Origin: UBA946 sp031550725
GTDB taxonomy: Bacteria; Bacillota; Clostridia; Oscillospirales; Ruminococcaceae
NCBI GenBank assembly: GCA_031550725.1
Contig: JAVBOH010000008.1
Coordinates: forward strand, 186,001 to 250,000
Direction: 5' to 3'
Length of the DNA stretch: 64,000 nucleotides
A program made the position numbers and the translations under genes. How positions within the stretch are numbered: position 1 is the stretch's first letter; the number at the start of each line of letters is the position of its first letter. Of the stretch, positions 62,529-64,000 are shown one piece after another. A model generated the notes under the pieces. It was not told the DNA's origin, ran no database searches, and saw only the letters and a program-made list of their open reading frames with translations.

Positions 62529-63362
62529 TTACAAACTATTGTATATCCAATTAACAGCAAGCTTAAACCATTTTCCACATGAACTGCTTAAATGCCCGTC
62601 ATAACGAGCGGTAGTAACATCACACAAAGCCAAGCCATGTGGACCGCTTGGATATATATGTGACTCAAACGGCACTTTATATTTAGCAAGAGCGGAAATA
62701 AAGTCGATAGAATTTTGAACAGGTACAACATCATCATTAGCAGTATGCCAGATAAAAACAGGAGGAGTGTCGCTGCTAACATGATTTTCAAGCGAAACGG
62801 TATTAATTAAATTGATATCATCACCGGCAATATTCTTGATTGAACCCTTATGAGTATAAATCCCGCTGGTGATAACAGGATAGCAAAGTATAGCACCATT
62901 TGGCATATGATTTATTTCACCATTGTTACTTAACACATCGCAAATATATGGCTTATTCCAATGAACAGCAAGACTTGCAGCCAAGTGTCCCCCAGCAGAA
63001 AAACCGCATACAATTATCTTATCAGGGTCAATATGAAGTGAATTGGCATTGGCACGAACATACTTAACAGCACAGGCAAGTTCAAGAAGATTAATTGGAA
63101 AGCGTTTCTGATAACAGCTGTAATTAAGCACAAAGGATGGAATGCCGAAAGCAGAAAAACGAAGTGCAGCAGGCTCAGCTTCACGGTCAGAGCAGTAGTC
63201 ATAACCACCACCAGGGCATACAATTACAGCAGGGCGCTTGCCGTCATTCATTTCAGGAGCAACAAGCTCAGGGATGAACGATGTCAGCAGAGCTTTGCAG
63301 CCATCAGAACGGACACCGCATTTTTCATATGGAACATCAAGTGTAATAATTTCAGAAACCAT
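62529..63362 (-). CDS. Alpha/beta hydrolase (esterase/acetyl xylan esterase-like)
   Basis: 277 residues with IVCPGGGYDYCSDREAEP (oxyanion hole HGGG-type), CGFSAGGHLAA (GxSxG nucleophile Ser), HTANDDVVPV (acid Asp) and PSGPHGLALC (His). The set fits the BD-FAE/esterase group that removes acetyl or feruloyl groups from carbohydrates, but there is no signal peptide, so it acts inside the cell. It follows the histidine kinase gene by three bases. Confidence 0.85.
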   Translation of the reverse strand: MVSEIITLDVPYEKCGVRSDGCKALLTSFIPELVAPEMNDGKRPAVIVCPGGGYDYCSDREAEPAALRFSAFGIPSFVLNYSCYQKRFPINLLELACAVKYVRANANSLHIDPDKIIVCGFSAGGHLAASLAVHWNKPYICDVLSNNGEINHMPNGAILCYPVITSGIYTHKGSIKNIAGDDINLINTVSLENHVSSDTPPVFIWHTANDDVVPVQNSIDFISALAKYKVPFESHIYPSGPHGLALCDVTTARYDGHLSSSCGKWFKLAVNWIYNSL

Positions 63363-63365
63363 GAG

Positions 63366-64000
63366 TTATGATTCTCCCCTCATAAGCTTGTCAAGAAGTG
63401 AATATAAAAGCTTAGTGTCAATAGGCTTAGCAATATGCCCGTTCATACCAGACTCAATTGATTTTTTAGTATCTTCATCAAAAGCATTGGCGGTCATAGC
63501 TATGATAGGAACAGTAGCTGAATCAGGATGTTCACTTAATCGGCGAATTTCCCTTGTTGCAGTAAGTCCATCCATAACAGGCATACGAATATCCATGAGA
63601 ATAGCGTTATAATAACCCTTAGGAGATATCTTAAACTTATCAACACCAATCTTGCCATTTTCAGCTAAATCAGTTTCGAAGCCTGCGAGTTCAAGCAAGC
63701 TCTTTTCGATTTCTGTATTAAGTTCGTTATCTTCAACAACGAGAACTCTCTTACCCTTAAAATAATCAGAATAGTCCTTAGAGGATGACATTTGTGAGAA
63801 ATCATCAGAATCGAGTTTAACATCACTGATTTTAAATCTGATAGTAAAGAAAAATTCCGAGCCAGCGCCAAACTCGCTGACGAGCTCAAGCTTTCCACCC
63901 ATAAGCTGAACAATACTGCTGCTAATAGCAAGTCCAAGACCAGTACCGCCCGATTTGCTGACAGTGTTATTATCTTCAGCCTGCTCAAAGGACTTAAATA
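63366..64000 (-). CDS. Hybrid histidine kinase, C-terminal part (5' end outside window)
   Basis: The frame is open to the window edge, so the N-terminus is missing. It begins within the GHKL ATPase domain (SFEQAEDN, SGGTGLGLAISSSIV as the G2 box, LELVSEFGAGSEFFF). A response regulator receiver domain follows from about residue 85: VLVVEDNELN, LMDIRMPVMDG with the phospho-acceptor Asp, IAMTANAF and HIAKPID. The layout is a hybrid sensor kinase. Output is probably passed to another protein since no Hpt domain follows. The next gene on the same strand is the hydrolase. Confidence 0.9.
   Translation of the reverse strand, partial: FKSFEQAEDNNTVSKSGGTGLGLAISSSIVQLMGGKLELVSEFGAGSEFFFTIRFKISDVKLDSDDFSQMSSSKDYSDYFKGKRVLVVEDNELNTEIEKSLLELAGFETDLAENGKIGVDKFKISPKGYYNAILMDIRMPVMDGLTATREIRRLSEHPDSATVPIIAMTANAFDEDTKKSIESGMNGHIAKPIDTKLLYSLLDKLMRGES

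Noticed and set aside
1..64000. CRISPR array
   Set aside because: No evenly spaced direct repeats with unique spacers were seen; the repeats present are isolated palindromes or protein-coding repeats.

Overview
The window looks like a chromosomal segment of a low-GC, spore-forming Clostridia, most like Ruminococcus or another Oscillospiraceae. The reasons are strong AT bias, Shine-Dalgarno-led genes with TTGACA/TATAAT promoters, a tRNA-Cys-type T-box leader, a DUF2508-bofA sporulation pair, many LxxC lipoproteins with lgt, and typical Firmicutes housekeeping genes. The taxonomic call is inference; no rRNA is present.

Positions 1-23000 are mostly ordinary chromosome. They hold a TPR-like lipoprotein cut by the window edge, a CPBP membrane protease, a lipoprotein of unknown function, a YgjP-type metallopeptidase, and a leftward run of small genes including bofA. 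These are followed by a YfcE phosphodiesterase, an SGNH-hydrolase lipoprotein, a GH3 (NagZ-like) lipoprotein, nadE, murA, gap, a degenerate kinase-like protein, a lipoprotein, T-box-cysE-cysS, a DUF4190 protein and lgt. Several intergenic gaps carry palindromic elements that end in a CCCTACAAT-like sequence.

Positions 23000-53200 form one leftward surface-polymer operon of about 30 kb, read from a promoter near 53200. Its genes suggest a phosphate-rich, teichoic-acid-like or capsular polymer. They encode three CDP-glycerol-type transferases, two cytidylyltransferases of the TagD type, an IspD/TarI-like enzyme, two LicD modules, a LicC-like nucleotidyltransferase, a GDPD, a PdxA-like enzyme and a radical SAM protein. 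The operon also carries the complete CMP-Kdo pathway (kdsB, kdsA, kdsD, kdsC), unusual for an apparent monoderm, next to a DUF115 protein that could be the Kdo transferase. Eight proteins carry the same small Rossmann-like GxG module fused to unrelated catalytic domains. The 3' end is decaying: a citC-like remnant, a sulfotransferase gene broken by an in-frame TGA, a truncated cysD and an IS256 remnant. A dead IS1595 copy sits in mid-operon.

Positions 53600-60600, read rightward, are the most striking part: a compact toxin island. It encodes a two-TM SLATT/DUF4231 protein, a phage-endolysin-like M15 peptidase, a paralogue of alpha-xenorhabdolysin subunit A lacking the hydrophobic hairpin, an intact XaxA/YaxA-like subunit A, an XaxB/YaxB-like coiled-coil protein, and a beta-trefoil plus PI-PLC protein. 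None has a visible signal peptide. The subunit A and PI-PLC genes share a homologous structured leader, and a second hairpin element with a conserved loop flanks the subunit B gene.

Positions 60600-64000 hold a 5'-truncated serine recombinase whose end overlaps a tRNA-Pro gene (a likely integration boundary), then rlmH, an alpha/beta hydrolase and the C-terminal part of a hybrid histidine kinase that leaves the window.
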